This document shows positions 34,247 through 34,550 of a stretch of 34,550 bases of DNA, piece by piece (within the stretch, counting starts at the first letter, position 1; the number at the start of each line of letters is the position of its first letter). The translations under genes were made by a program, and so were the position numbers. The DNA lies in contig JAQVNO010000010.1 in NCBI GenBank assembly GCA_028703095.1, positions 1 through 34,550 on the forward strand, read 5' to 3'. Origin of the DNA: Bacteroidales bacterium (GTDB lineage: Bacteria > Bacteroidota > Bacteroidia > Bacteroidales > WCHB1-69). The notes beneath the pieces were generated by a model that was not told the origin of the DNA, searched no databases, and saw only the letters and a list, made by a program, of their open reading frames with translations.

Positions 34247-34254
34247 TAACTTTG
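34247..34254 (+). promoter_or_regulatory. -7 promoter box for the last gene
   Basis: TAACTTTGCA matches TAnnTTTG and lies 44 bases before the ATG of the gene that runs off the window. Confidence 0.65.
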
Positions 34255-34298
34255 CACGAATATTTATGGAATAATTATAACATTAAAATACAAGTAAT

Positions 34299-34550
34299 AT
34301 GATGAAGAAAAAAAATGTAATTATCATTGGAGCTGCAGGAAGAGATTTCCATAACTTCAATACGTATTTCAGAGGAAATGCGAATTATAATGTCGTAGCT
34401 TTTACAGCTGAACAAATTCCGGGTATTGACGATAAAAAATATCCGGCCGAATTAGCAGGTAAAAAACAATATCCCCAAGGGATTCCCATCTATGCTCAAG
34501 ACGATTTATTAAAATTAATAAAAAAACATAAAGTTGATGAATGTGTATTT
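34299..34550 (+). CDS. Cyclic 2,3-diphosphoglycerate synthetase-like P-loop protein, partial
   Basis: The first 84 residues of a protein that continues past the window. It begins with two Met, then KKKNVIIIGAAGRDFHNFN, followed by YNVVAFTAEQIPGIDDKKYP and GIPIYAQDDLLKLIKKHKVD. This is the N-terminus of a family of about 440 residues annotated as cyclic 2,3-diphosphoglycerate synthetase or GTPase, common in Bacteroidota and archaea. The P-loop would lie downstream and is not seen. The archaeal enzyme makes a thermoprotectant; the bacterial role is not established. Confidence 0.8.
   Translation, partial: MMKKKNVIIIGAAGRDFHNFNTYFRGNANYNVVAFTAEQIPGIDDKKYPAELAGKKQYPQGIPIYAQDDLLKLIKKHKVDECVF

Overview
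The window comes from a member of the Bacteroidota, most likely Bacteroidales. The evidence is: low G+C with very AT-rich gaps; start sites that mostly lack a Shine-Dalgarno sequence; repeated upstream boxes of the type TAnnTTTG (usually TACTTTTGCA), the -7 element of this phylum; phylum-typical families (DUF3109, DUF4294, DUF5723 barrel, short TonB_C protein, YfhO); a Porphyromonas-type tryptophanase; and two proteins ending in a type IX secretion (T9SS, Por) sorting domain. No rRNA, tRNA, CRISPR array, integrase or insertion sequence was recognised.

Layout. 1-1678: a methyltransferase fragment joined head-on to a DUF3109 gene that has lost its C-terminus, then a cysteine desulfurase. 1766-5370: a minus-strand operon for an exported lipoprotein, a DUF5723 barrel and a DUF4294 protein. 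5454-10800: a five-gene minus-strand operon (surE, small membrane protein, sirtuin, LpxL-like acyltransferase, large TPR protein). 10958-12501: tryptophanase with its own promoter, a long leader holding a possible 23-codon leader peptide, and a terminator. 12562-19637: first glycan operon (yfhO, gmd, fcl, GT2, GT4, gmhA). 20170-23597: two tandem plus-strand paralogues for secreted LamG proteins. 23698-28189: second glycan operon (UDP-xylose synthase, FkbM methyltransferase, glycosyltransferase, methyltransferase, GT4). 28277-34550: metabolic genes (Xaa-Pro aminopeptidase, TonB_C protein, dihydroorotate dehydrogenase, ICMT-like membrane methyltransferase, NYN-LOTUS protein, branched-chain aminotransferase) and the start of a cyclic-2,3-diphosphoglycerate-synthase-like gene.

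How the genes fit together. The two glycan operons can supply GDP-fucose, UDP-xylose and a heptose-7-phosphate precursor plus glycosyl and methyl transferases, which fits a surface polysaccharide, LPS O-chain or protein glycan. Between them lie two T9SS cargo proteins with the order signal peptide, LamG lectin-like fold, Ig-like domain, Asp-Thr octapeptide repeat, sorting domain. The first has 29 repeat units and the second 7. This repeat stalk is the most unusual object in the window. The other points worth checking are the junction near position 135, the G8 tract inside yfhO, the leader ORF before tnaA and a 26-codon basic ORF with a perfect Shine-Dalgarno sequence.
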